Shown: positions 41,471 to 52,704 of the stretch, in pieces
How positions within the stretch are numbered: position 1 is the first letter of the stretch
Layout of the letters: the number at the start of each line of letters is the position of its first letter
NCBI RefSeq assembly: GCF_050003625.1
Contig: NC_134401.1
Coordinates: forward strand, 95,272,852-95,336,851
Origin: Haematobia irritans
Taxonomy: Eukaryota > Arthropoda > Insecta > Diptera > Muscidae
Reading direction: 5' to 3'
DNA: 64,000 bases
Translations under genes and position numbers: made by a program
Notes under the pieces: generated by a model
The model's database searches: none
Told to the model about the DNA's origin: nothing
What the model saw: only the letters and a program-made list of their open reading frames with translations

Positions 41471-42636
41471 ACGCATTTAAAGAGATATGGCCAAAAGAAG
41501 TTTTTCATATAAAAATTTCAATTTTTTTTAGGTTTTGGGTGGATTTTTGAATTTTTTGAGGGTGGTCACGAATGATCGTCCTTTTCGCTCTAGGACGCTT
41601 AGTTTAGGAGATATGGCCAAAATAAGTTTTTCATTTAAATTTCTATTTTTTTAGGATTTGGGTGGATTTTTCAATTTTTTGATGGTAGTCACGAATTATC
41701 GTCCTTTTCGCTCTAGGACGCATATTTAAGGAGATATGGCCAAAAGAAGTTTTTCATATAAAAATTTCATTTTTTTTTAGGTTTTGGGTGGATTTTTGAA
41801 TTTTTTGAGGGTTGTCACGAATTATCGTCCTTTTCGCTCTAGGACGCATATTTAAGGAGATATGGCCAAAAGAAGTTTTTCATATAAAAATTTAAATTTT
41901 TTTAGGTTTTGGGTGGATTTTTTAATTTTTTGAGGGTGGTCACGAATTATCGTCCTTTTCGCTGTAGGACGCATATTTAAGGAGATATGGCCAAAAGAAG
42001 TTTTTCATATAAAAAATTAAATTTTTTTGGGTTTTGGGTGGATTTTTCATTTTTTTGAGGGTGGTCACGAATTATCGTCCTTTTCGCTCTAGGACGCTTA
42101 GTTTAGGAGATATGACCAAAAGAAGTTTTTCATATAAAAATTTCAATTTTTTTAGGTTTTGGGTGGATTTTTCAATTTTTTGATGGTGGTCACGAATTAT
42201 CGTCCTTTTCGCTCTAGGACGCATATTTAAAGAGATATGGCCAAAAGAAGTTTTTCATATAAAAATTTCAATTTTTTTAAGTTTTGGGTGGATTTTTGAA
42301 TTTTTTGAGGGTGGTCACGAATTATCGTCCTTTCCTCTCTAGGACGCATATTTAAGGAGATATGGCCAAAAGAAGTTTTTCATATAAAAATTTAAATTTT
42401 TTTAGGTTATGGGTGGATTTTTCAATTTTTTGATGGTGGTCACGAATTATCGTCCTTGTCGCTCTAGGACGCATATTTAAGGAGAATTATCGCCCTTTTC
42501 GCTCTAGGACGCATATTTAAGGAGATATGGCCAAAAGAAGTTTTTCATATAAAAATTTCAATTTTTTTGGGATTTGGGTGGATTTTTCAATTTTTTGATT
42601 GTGGTCACAAATTATCGTCCTTTTCGCTCTAGGACG

Positions 42637-44369
42637 CATATTTAAGGAGATATGGCCAAAAGAAGTTTTTCATATAAAAATTTAAATTTCTTTAGGTTTT
42701 GGGTGGATTTTTGAATTATTTGAGGGTGGTCACGAATTATCGTCCTTTTCGCTGTAGGACGCATATTTAAGGAGATATGGCCAAAAGAAGTTTTTCATAT
42801 AAAAATTTCAATTTTTTTAGGTTTTGGGTGGATTTTTCATTTTTTTGAGGGTGGTCACGAATTATCGTCCTTTTCGCTCTAGGACGCTTAGTTTAGGAGA
42901 TATGGCCAAAATAAGTTTTTCATATAAAAATTTCAATTTTTTTAGGATTTTGATGGATTTTTCAATTTTTTGATGGTGGTCACGAATTATCGTCCTTTTC
43001 CCTCTAGGACGCTTAGTTTAGGAGATATGGCCAAAAGAAGTTTTTCATATAAAAATTTCAATTTTTTTAGGATTTGGGTGGATTTTTCAATTTTTTTATG
43101 GTGGTCACGAATTATCGTCCTTTTAGCTCTAGGACGCATATTTAAAGAGATATGTCCAAAAGAAGTTTTTCATATAAAAATTTCAATTTTTTTAGGTTTT
43201 GGGTGGATTTTTGAATTTTTTGAGGGTGGTCACGAATTATCGTCCTTTTCGCTCTAGGACGCTTAGTTTAGGAGATATGGCCAAAATAAGTTTTTCATTT
43301 AAATTTCTATTTTTTTAGGATTTGGGTGGATTTTTCAATTTTTTGATGGTAGTCACGAATTATCGTCCTTTTCGCTCTAGGACGCATATTTAAGGAGATA
43401 TGGCCAAAAGAAGTTTTTCATATAAAAATTTCATTTTTTTTTAGGTTTTGGGTGGATTTTTGAATTTTTTGAGGGTTGTCACGAATTATCGTCCTTTGCG
43501 CTCTAGGACGCATATTTAAGGAGATATGGCCAAAAGAAGTTTTTCATATAAAAATTTAAATTTTTTTAGGTTATGGGTGGATTTTTCAATTTTTTGATGG
43601 TGGTCACGAATTATCGTCCTTTTCGCTCTAGGACGCATATTTAAGGAGATATGGCCAAAAGAAGTTTTTCATATAAAAATTTAAATTTTTTTAGGATTTG
43701 GGTGGATTTTTCAATTTTTTGATGGTGGTCACAAATTATCGTCCTTTTCGCTCTAGGACGCATATTTAAGGAGATATGGCCAAAAGAAGTTTTTCATATA
43801 AAAATTTAAATTTTTTTTAGGTTTTGGGTGGATTTTTCAATTTTTGGTGGTCACGAATTATCGTCCTTTTCGCTCTAGGACGCTTAGTTTAGGAGATATG
43901 GCCAAAAGAAGTTTTTCATATAAAAATTTAAATTTTTTTTAGGTTTTGGGTGGATTTTTGAATTTTTTGAGGGTGGTCACGAATTATCGTCCTTTGCGCT
44001 CTAGGACGCATATTTAAGGAGATATGGCCAAAAGAAGTTTTTCATATAAAAATTTCAATTTTTTTAAGATTTGGGTGGATTTTTCAATTTTTTGAGGGTG
44101 GTCACGAATTATCGTCCTTTTCGCTGTAGGACGCATATTTAAGGAGATATGGCCAAAAGAAGTTTTTCATGTAAAAATGTCAATTTTTTTAGGTTTTGGG
44201 ATTTTTGAATTTTTTGAGGGTGGTCACGAATTATCGTCCTTTTCGCTCTAGGACGCATATTTAAGGAGATATGGCCAAAAGAAGTTTTTCATATAAAAAT
44301 TTTAATTTTTTTAGGTTATGGGTGGATTTTTAAATTTTTTGAGGGTGGTCACGAATTATCGTCCTTTTC
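42637..44369 (+). repeat. Higher-order block T, copy 2
   Basis: Partner of 37860-39568. The same monomer series also lies about 21.79 kb upstream, starting near 20.6 kb, including the chimeric AAGGAGAATTATCGCCC unit (20687 and 42479). Confidence 0.8.
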
Positions 44370-46061
44370 GCTCTAGGAAGCTTAGTTTAGGAGATATGGC
44401 CAAAAGAAGTTTTTCATATAAAAACTTAATTTTTTTTAGGATTTGGGTGGATTTTTCAATTTTTTGATGGTGGTCACAAATTATCGTCCTTTTCGCTCTA
44501 GGACGCATATTTAAGGAGATATGGTCATATGGGTGGACTTTTCAATTTTTTGATGGTGGTCACGAATTATCGTCCTTTTCGCTGTAGGACGCATATTTAA
44601 GGAGATATGGCCAAAAGAAGTTTTTCATATAAAAATGTCAATTTTTTTAGGTTTTGGGTGGACTTTTGAATTTTTTGATGGTGGTCACGAATTATCGTCC
44701 TTTTTGCTGTAGGACGCATATTTAAGGAGATATGGCCAAAAGAAGTTTTTCATATAAAAATGTCAATTTTTTTTAGGTTTTGGGTGGATTTTTCAATTTT
44801 TTGAGGGTGGTCACGAATTATCGTCCTTTTCGCTCTAGGACGCTTAGTTTAGGAGATATGGCCAAAATAAGTTTTTCATATAAAAATTTCAATTTTTTTA
44901 GGTTTTGGGTGGATTTTTGAATTTTTTGAGGGTGGTCACGAATTATCGTCCTTTTCGCTGTAGGACGCATATTTAAGGAGATATGGCCAAAAGAAGTTTT
45001 TCATATAAAAATTTCAATTTTTTTAGGTTTTGGGTGGATTTTTGAATTTTTTGAGGGTGGTCACGAATTATCGTCCTTTTCGCTGTAGGACGCATATTTA
45101 AGGAGATATGGCCAAAAGAAGTTTTTCATATAAAAATTTAAATTTTTTTAGGTTATGGGTGGATTTTTGAATTTTTTGAGGGTGGTCACGAATTATCGTC
45201 CTTTTCGCTCTAGGACGCATATTTAAGGAGATATGGCCAAAAGAAGTTTTTCATATAAAAATTTAAATTTTTTAAGGTTATGGGTGGATTTTTCAATTTT
45301 TTGAGGGTGGTCACGAATTATCGTCCTTTTCGCTCTAGGACGCTTAGTTTAGGAGATATGGCCAAAAGAAGTTTTTCATATAAAAATTGCAATTTTTTTA
45401 GGATTTGGGTGGATTTTTCAATTTTTTGATGGTGGTCACGAATTACCGTCCTTTTCGCTCTAGGACGCTTAGTTTAGGAGATATGGCCAAAATAAGTTTT
45501 TCATATAAAAATTAAATTTTTTTTAGGTTTTGGGTGAATTTTTGAATTTTTTGAGGGTGGTAACGAATTATCGTCCTTTTCGCATATTTAAGGAGATATG
45601 GCCAAAATAAGTTTTTCATATAAAAATTTAAATTTTTTTAGGTTTTGGGTGGATTTTTCAATTTTTTGAGGGTGGTCACGAATTATCGTCCTTTTCGCTT
45701 TAGGACGCTTAGTTTAGGAGATATGGCCAAAATAAGTTTTTCATATAAAAATTTCAATTTTTTTAGGTTTTGGGTGGATTTTTGAATTTTTTGAGGGTGG
45801 TCACGAATTATCGTCCTTTTCGCTCTAGGACGCATATTTAAGGAGATATGGGCAAAATAAGTTTTTCATATAAAAATTTCAATTTTTTTAGGTTTTGGGT
45901 GAATTTTTCAATTTTTTGAGGGTGGTCACGAATTATCGTCCTTTTCGCTTTAGGACGCTTAGTTTAGGAGATATGGCCAAAAGAAGTTTTTCATATAAAA
46001 ATTTCAATTTTTTTAGGTTATGGGTGGATTTTTCAATTTTTTGAGGGTGGTCACAAATTAT
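44370..46061 (+). repeat. Satellite stretch with markers shared with 23 kb and 49 kb
   Basis: Ordinary monomers. AAAATTGCAATTTT followed by CGAATTACCGTCC (45386-45450) recurs near 23013-23073 and 49250-49312, showing a monomer series in three places. Near 45561 a monomer has GGTAACGAATT for GGTCACGAATT. Confidence 0.75.
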
Positions 46062-47100
46062 CGTCCTTTTCGCTCTAGGACGCATATTTAAGGAGATATG
46101 GCCAAAAGAAGTTTTTCATATAAAAATTTCAAGTTTTTTAGGTTTTGGGTGGATTTTTGAATTTTTTGAGGATGGTCACGAATTATCGTCCTTTGCGCTC
46201 TAGGACGCATATTTAAGGAGATATGGCCAAAAGAAGTTTTTCATATAAAAATTTCAATTTTTTTAGGTTATGGGTGGATTTTTCAATTTTTTGAGGGTGG
46301 TCACGAATTATCGTCCTTTTCGCTCTAGGACGCATATTTAAGGAGATATGGCCAAAAGAAGTTTTTCATATAAAAATTTCAATTTTTTTAGGTTTTGGGT
46401 GGATTTTTGAATTTTTTGAGGGTGGTCACGAATTATCGTCCTTTTCGCTCTAGGACGCATATTTAAGGAGATATGGGCAAAAGAAGTTTTTCATATAAAA
46501 ATTTCAATTTTTTTAGGTTATGGGTGGATTTTTCAATTTTTTGAGGGTGGTCACGAATTATCGTCCTTTTCGCTTTAGGACGCATATTTAAGGAGATATG
46601 GCCAAAAGAAGTTTTTCATATAAAAATTTCAATTTTTTTAGGATTTGGGTGGATTTTTAAATTTTTTGAGGGTGGTCACGAATTATCGTCCTTTTCGCTC
46701 TAGGACGCATATTTAAGGAGATATGGCCAAAAGAAGTTTTTCATATAAAAATTTCAAGTTTTTTAGGTTTTGGGTGGATTTTTGAATTTTTTGAGGATGG
46801 TCACGAATTATCGTCCTTTGCGCTCTAGGACGCATATTTAAGGAGATATGGCCAAAAGAAGTTTTTCATATAAAAATTTAAATTTTTTTAGGTTATGGGT
46901 GGATTTTTCAATTTTTTGAGGGTGGTCACGAATTATCGTCCTTTTCGCTCTAGGACGCATATTTAAGGAGATATGGCCAAAAGAAGTTTTTCATATAAAA
47001 ATTTCAATTTTTTTAGGTTTTGGGTGGATTTTTGAATTTTTTGAGGGTGGTCACGAATTATCGTCCTTTTCGCTCTAGGACGCATATTTAAGGAGATATG
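46062..47100 (+). repeat. Five-monomer higher-order repeat, two copies
   Basis: Shift of 625 bp (5 x 125). AATTTCAAGTTTTTTAGG (46127 and 46752) and GAGGATGGTCACG (46168 and 46793) mark the two units, about 46062-46475 and 46687-47100. Confidence 0.75.
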
Positions 47101-48099
47101 GCCAAAATAAGTTTTTCATATAAAAATTTCAATTTTTTTAGGTTTTGGGTGGATTTTTCAATTTTTTGAGGGTAGTCACGAATTATCGTCCTTTTCGCTC
47201 TAGGACGCTTAGTTTAGGAGATATGGCCAAAATAAGTTTTTCATATAAAAATTTCAATTTTTTTAGGATTTGGGTGGATTTTTCAATTTTTTGATGGTGG
47301 TCACGAATTATGGTCCTTTTCGCTCTAGGACGCATATTTAAGGAGATATGGCCAAAAGAAGTTTTTCATATAAAAATTTCAATTTTTTTAGGTTATGGGT
47401 GGATTTTTCAATTTTTTGAGGGTGGTCACGAATTATCGTCCTTTTCGCTCTAGGACGCTTATTTAAGGAGATATGGCCAAACGAAGTTTTTCATATAAAA
47501 ATTTCAATTTTTTTAGGTTTTGGGTGGATTTTTGAATTTTTTGAGGGTGGTCACGAATTATCGTCCTTTTCGCTCTAGGACGCTTAGTTTAGGAGATATG
47601 GCCAAAAGAAGTTTTTCATATAAAAATTTCAATATTTTTAGGATTTGGGTGGATTTTTCAATTTTTTGATGGTGGTCACGAATTATCGTCCTTTTCGCTC
47701 TAGGACGCATATTTAAAGAGATATGGGCAAAAGAAGTTTTTCATATAAAAATTTCAATTTTTTTAGGTTTTGGGTGGATTTTTGAATTTTTTGAGGGTGG
47801 TCACGAATTATCGTCCTTTGCGCTCTAGGACGCATATTTAAGGAGATATGGCCAAAAGAAGTTTTTCATATAAAAATTTCAATTTTTTTGGGATGTGGGT
47901 GGATTTTTCAATTTTTTGATTGTGGTCACAAATTATCGTCCTTTTCGCTCTAGGACGCATATTTAAGGAGATATGGCCAAAAGAAGTTTTTCATATAAAA
48001 ATTTCAATTTTTTTAGGTTTTGGGTGGATTTTTGAATTTTTTGAGGGTGGTCACGAATTATCGTCCATTTCGCTGTAGGACGCATATTTAAGGAGATAT

Positions 48100-48815
48100 G
48101 GCCAAAAGAAGTTTTTCATATAAAAATTTCAAGTTTTTTAGGATTTGGGTGGATTTTTCAATTTTTTGAGGGTGGTAACGAATAATCGTCCTTTTCGCTC
48201 TAGGGCGCTTAGTTTAGGAGATATGGCCAAAAGAAGTTTTTCATATAAAAATTTCAATTTTTTTAGGATTTGGGTGGATTTTTCAAATTTTTTTATGGTA
48301 GTCACGAATTATTGTCCTTTTCGCTCTAGGACGCATATTTAAGGAGCTATGGCCAAAAGAAGTTTTTCATATAAAAATTTCAATTTTTTTAGGATTTGGG
48401 TGGATTTTTCAATTTTTTGATGGTAGTCACGAATTATCGTCCTTTTCGCTCTAGGACGCATATTTAAGGAGATATGGCCAAAAGAAGTTTTTCATATAAA
48501 AATTTCATTTTTTTAGGTTTTGGGTGGATTTTTGAATTTTTTGAGGGTGGTCACGAATTATCGTCCTTTTCGCTGTAGGACGCATATTTAAGGAGATATG
48601 GCCAAAAGAAGTTTTTCATATAAAAATTTAAATTTTTTTAGGTTTTGGGTGGATTTTTGAATTTTTTGAGGGTGGTCACGAATTATCGTCCTTTTCGCTC
48701 TAGGGCGCATATTTAAGGAGATATGACCAAAAGAAGTTTTTCATATAAAAATTTCAATTTTTTTAGGATTTGGGTGGATTTTCAATTTTTTGATGGTGGT
48801 CACGAATTATCGTCC
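48100..48815 (+). repeat. Higher-order block U, copy 1
   Basis: Matches 50386-51101 at a shift of 2286 bp. Shared markers are AATTTCAAGTTTTTTAGG, CTAGGGCGCTTAG, TTTTATGGTAGTCACG with ATTATTGTCC, and GATATGACCAAAAG. Copy 1 has GGTAACGAATAATCG where copy 2 has GGTCACGAATTATCG. Confidence 0.75.
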
Positions 48816-50385
48816 TTTTCGCTCTAGGACGCATATTTAAAGAGATATGGCCAAAAGAAGTTTTTCATATAAAAATTTCAATTTTTTTAGGTTATGGGTG
48901 GATTTTTGAATTTTTTGAGGGTGGTCACGAATTATCGTCCTTTTCGCTCTAGGACGCATATTTAAGGAGATATGGCCAAAAGAAGTTTTTCATATAAAAA
49001 TTTAAATTTTTTAAGGTTATGGGTGGATTTTTCAATTTTTTGAGGGTGGTCACGAATTATCGTCCTTTTCGCTCTAGGACGCTTAGTTTAGGAGATATGG
49101 CCAAAATAAGTTTTTCATATAAAAATTTTTATTTTTTTAGGATTTGGATGGATTTTTCAATTTTTTGATGGTGGTCACGAATTATCGTCCTTTTCGCTCT
49201 AGGAAGCTTAGTTTAGGAGATATGGCCAAAAGAAGTTTTTCATATAAAAATTGCAATTTTTTTAGGATTTGGGTGGATTTTTCAATTTTTTGATGGTGGT
49301 CACGAATTACCGTCCTTTTCGCTCTAGGACGCTTAGTTTAGGAGATATGGCCAAAATAAGTTTTTCATATAAAAATTTAAATTTTTTTAGGTTTTGGGTG
49401 GATTTTTGAATTTTTTGAGGGTGGTCACGAATTATCGTCCTTTTCGCATATTTAAGGAGATATGGCCAAAATAAGTTTTTCATATAAAAATTTAAATTTT
49501 TTTAGGTTTTGGGTGGATTTTTCAATTTTTTGAGGGTGGTCACGAATTATCGTCCTTTTCGCTTTAGGACGCTTAGTTTAGGAGATATGGCCAAAATAAG
49601 TTTTTCATATAAAAATTTCAATTTTTTTAGGTTTTGGGTGGATTTTTGAATTTTTTGAGGGTGGTCACGAATTATCGTCCTTTTCGCTCTAGGACGCATA
49701 TTTAAGGAGATATGGGCAAAATAAGTTTTTCATATAAAAATTTAAATTTTTTTAGGTTTTGCGTGGATTTTTCAATTTTTTGAGGGTGGTCACGAATTAT
49801 CGTCCTTTTCGCTTTAGGACGCTTAGTTTAGGAGATATGGCCAAAAGAAGTTTTTCATATAAAAATTTCAATTCTTTTAGGATATGGCCAAAAGAAGTTT
49901 TTCATATAAAAATTTCAATTTTTTTGGGATTTGGGTGGATTTTTCAATTTTTTGATTGTGGTCACAAATTATCGTCCTTTTCGCTCTAGGACGCATATTT
50001 AAGGAGATATGGCCAAAAGAAGTTTTTCATATAAAAATTTCAATTTTTTTAGGTTTTGGGTGGATTTTTGAATTTTTTGAGGGTGGTCACGAATTATCGT
50101 CCTTTGCGCTCTAGGACGCATATTTAAGGAGATATGGCCAAAAGAAGTTTTTCATATAAAAATTTAAATTTTTTTAGGTTATGGGTGGATTTTTCAATTT
50201 TTTGAGGGTGGTCACGAATTATCGTCCTTTGCGCTCTAGGACGTATATTTAAGGAGATATGGCCAAAAGAAGTTTTTCATATAAAAATTTCAATTTTTTT
50301 GGGATTTGGGTGGATTTTTCAATTTTTTGATTGTGGTCACAAATTATCGTCCTTTTCGCTCTAGGACGCATATTTAAGGAGATAT

Positions 50386-51101
50386 GGCCAAAAGAAGTTT
50401 TTCATATAAAAATTTCAAGTTTTTTAGGATTTGGGTGGATTTTTCAATTTTTTGAGGGTGGTCACGAATTATCGTACTTTTCGCTCTAGGGCGCTTAGTT
50501 TAGGAGATATGGCCAAAAGAAGTTTTTCATATAAAAATTTCAATTTTTTTAGGATTTGGGTGGATTTTTCAATTTTTTTTATGGTAGTCACGAATTATTG
50601 TCCTTTTCGCTCTAGGACGCATATTTAAGGAGATATGGCCAAAATAAGTTTTTCATATAAAAATTTCAATTTTTTTAGGATTTGGGTGGATTTTTCAATT
50701 TTTTGATGGCAGTCACGAATTATCGTCCTTTTCGCTCTAGGACGCATATTTAAGGAGATATGGCCAAAAGAAGTTTTTCATATAAAAATTTCATTTTTTT
50801 AGGTTTTGGGTGGATTTTTGAATTTTTTGAGGGTGGTCACGAATTATCGTCCTTTTCGCTGTAGGACGCATATTTAAGGAGATATGGCCAAAAGAAGTTT
50901 TTCATATAAAAATTTAAATTTTTTTAGGTTTTGGGTGGATTTTTGAATTTTTTGAGGGTGGTCACGAATTATCGTCCTTTTCGCTCTAGGACGCATATTT
51001 AAGGAGATATGACCAAAAGAAGTTTTTCATATAAAAATTTCAATTTTTTTAGGATTTGGGTGGATTTTCAATTTTTTGATGGTGGTCACGAATTATCGTC
51101 C
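50386..51101 (+). repeat. Higher-order block U, copy 2
   Basis: Partner of 48100-48815; diverges where CGTCCTTTTCGCTC becomes CGTCCGTTTCGCTA near 51101. Confidence 0.75.
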
Positions 51102-51767
51102 GTTTCGCTATAGGACGCATATTTAAGGAGATATGGCCAAAAGAAGTTTTTCATATAAAAATTAAAATTTTTTTAGGATTTGGGTGGATTTTTCAATTTT
51201 TTGATGGTGGTCACGAATTATCGTCCTTTTCGCTCTAGGACGCATATTTAAAGAGATATGGCCAAAAGAAGTTTTTCATATAAAAATTTCAATTTTTTTA
51301 GGTTTTGGGTGGATTTTTGAATTTTTTGAGGGTGGTCACGAATTATCGTCCTTTGCGCTTTAGGACGCATATTTAAGGAGATATGGCCAAAAGAAGTTTT
51401 TCATATAAAAATTTCAATTTTTTTGGGATGTGGGTGGATTTTTGAATTTTTTGAGGGTGGTCACGAATTATTGTCCTTTTCGCCCTAGGACGCATTTTAA
51501 GGAGATATGACCAAAAGAAGTTTTTCATATAAAAATTTCAATTTTTTTTAGGATTTGGGTGGATTTTTCAATTTGTTGATGGTCGTCCTTTTCGCTCTAG
51601 GGCGCATATTTAAGGAGATGTGGCCAAAAGAAGTTTTTCATATAAAAATTTCAATTTTTTTAGGATTTGGGTGGATTTTTCAATTTTTTGAGGGTGGTCA
51701 CGAATTATCGTCCTTTTCGCTCTAGGGCGCTTAGTTTAGGAGATATGGCCAAAATAAGTGTTTCATA

Positions 51768-51769
51768 TA
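51768..51769. other. TA target-site duplication, left
   Basis: TA immediately before the left inverted end; its partner is at 52703-52704. TA is the characteristic target of Tc1/mariner elements. Confidence 0.93.
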
Positions 51770-51779
51770 AAGGGTGATT
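51770..51779 (+). repeat. Mariner terminal inverted repeat, left
   Basis: AAGGGTGATT, an exact 10-bp inverted match to the right end. Weaker similarity continues inward to about base 22 if one indel is allowed (TTAAGAGCTT against TTTTGAGGTT). Confidence 0.92.
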
Positions 51780-51844
51780 TGTTAAGAGCTTGATAACTTT
51801 TTTAAAAAAAAAAACGCATAAAATTTGCAAAATCTCATCGGTTC

Positions 51845-51850
51845 TTTATT
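51845..51850 (-). promoter_or_regulatory. Possible polyadenylation signal of the transposase
   Basis: AATAAA on the minus strand, about 27 bases after the transposase stop codon, in the place expected for a poly(A) signal. The hexamer can arise by chance in AT-rich DNA. Confidence 0.35.
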
Positions 51851-51876
51851 TGAAACGTTAGATTGGTCCATGACAT

Positions 51877-52589
51877 TTACTTTTTGAAGATAATTTCATT
51901 TAAATGTTGACCGCGGCTGCGTCTTAGGTGGTCCATTCGGAAAGTCCAATTTTGGGCAACTTTTTCGAGCATTTCGGCCGGAATAGCCCGAATTTCTTCG
52001 GAAATGTTGTCTTCCAAAGCTGGAATAGTTGCTGGCTTATTTCTGTAGACTTTAGACTTGACGTAGCCCCACAAAAAATAGTCTAAAGGCGTCAAATCGC
52101 ATGATCTTGGTGGCCAACTTACCGGTCCATTTCTTGAGATGAATTGTTCTCCGAAGTTTTCCCTCAAAATGGCCATAGAATCGCGAGCTGTGTGGCATGT
52201 AGCGCCATCTTGTTGAAACCACATGTCAACCAAGTTCAGTTCTTCCATTTTTGGCAACAAAAAGTTTGTTAGCATCGAACGATAGCGATCGCCATTCACC
52301 GTAACGTTGCGTCCAACAGCATCTTTGAAAAAATACGGTCCAATGATTCCACCAGCGTACAAACCACACCAAACAGTGCATTTTTCGGGATGCATGGGCA
52401 GTTCTTGAACGGCTTCTGGTTGCTCTTCACTCCAAATGCGGCAATTTTGCTTATTTACGTAGCCATTCAACCAGAAATGAGCCTCATCGCTGAACAAAAT
52501 TTGTCGATAAAAAAGCGGATTTTCTGCCACTGATTTTGGTAATAAAATTCAATGATTTGCAAGCGTTGCTCTTTAGTAAGTCTATTCAT
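51877..52589 (-). pseudogene. Mariner-family transposase, deleted and frameshifted
   Basis: Remnant of a DDE/D transposase, which would cut the element ends and join them at TA sites in the nucleus. The 217-codon frame 52530-51877 keeps the catalytic domain. With codon 1 at 52530, the motifs are SDEAHF (D15), WFQQDGATCH (D108) and PPRSCDLTPLDYFLWG (D145), followed by the conserved C-terminal stretch NWTFRMDHLRRSRGQHLNEI. Its first codon is GTG, not a eukaryotic start; the first in-frame methionine is residue 46. Upstream, an ATG at 52589 opens 20 codons (MNRLTKEQRLQIIEFYYQNQ) that look like the true N-terminus, but that frame joins the catalytic part out of register and stops at 52467 after 40 residues. 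About 110 residues, including most of the helix-turn-helix DNA-binding region, are missing relative to the usual ~340. No functional protein is expected. Confidence 0.93.
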
Positions 52590-52692
52590 GATGAAATGTC
52601 AAAGCATACTGAGCATCTTTCTCTTTGACACCATGTCTGAAATCCCACGTGATCTGTCAAATACTAATGCATGAAAATCCTAACCTCAAAAG

Positions 52693-52702
52693 AATCACCC
52701 TT
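52693..52702 (-). repeat. Mariner terminal inverted repeat, right
   Basis: AATCACCCTT, the reverse complement of the left end. This end lies on the 5' side of the transposase remnant. Confidence 0.92.
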
Positions 52703-52704
52703 TA
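52703..52704. other. TA target-site duplication, right
   Basis: TA immediately after the right inverted end, followed by AAAATTTC, which resumes the interrupted monomer. Confidence 0.93.

Larger units (their letters stand above)
1..51767 (+). repeat. Satellite array, left part (~125-bp monomer)
   Basis: Head-to-tail tandem repeats with successive copies of the landmark GGTGGTCACG mostly 124-125 bp apart (for example 11, 135, 260, 385 and 509). Every monomer shares the same order of blocks: GGTGGTCACGAATTATCG, a CGTCCT/AGGACG dyad, AAGGAGATATGGCC, TTTTTCATATAAAAATTT, a T run, then TTTTGGGTGGATTTTT. Variation is mostly single substitutions, T-run length changes and a few recurring deletions. 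All monomers point the same way; only short segments are inverted. No gene lies in this stretch. The repeat family is not one I recognise by name. It continues past the window's left edge and stops at the mariner insertion. Confidence 0.98.
51770..52702 (-). mobile_element. Mariner-type transposon, internally deleted, 933 bp
   Basis: A Tc1/mariner superfamily cut-and-paste DNA element. It begins AAGGGTGATT and ends AATCACCCTT, with TA on each side. It interrupts a satellite monomer between CATA and AAAATTTC; removing the element plus one TA restores the normal monomer text exactly. It contains one transposase remnant on the minus strand. Full mariners are usually about 1.3 kb, so this copy is short, and the loss is inside the transposase N-terminal region. 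Lacking an intact transposase it could move only if supplied in trans. Confidence 0.96.

Noticed and set aside
359..50628. Dozens of 60-95-residue open frames with MAKRSFSYKNF-like text
   Set aside because: They are readings of the satellite monomer. The period of about 125 bp shifts the frame every unit, the frames end at the same repeat positions, and sequence variation shows no codon pattern.
51877..52530. Intact 217-residue transposase gene
   Set aside because: The frame opens with GTG, lacks the N-terminal DNA-binding region, and the probable true start at 52589 is out of frame with it; it is listed as a pseudogene.
52660..52692. CCTAACC near the right end of the mariner as a telomere tract
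   Set aside because: Only one and a half units are present and it lies inside the transposon end; it is not a repeat.
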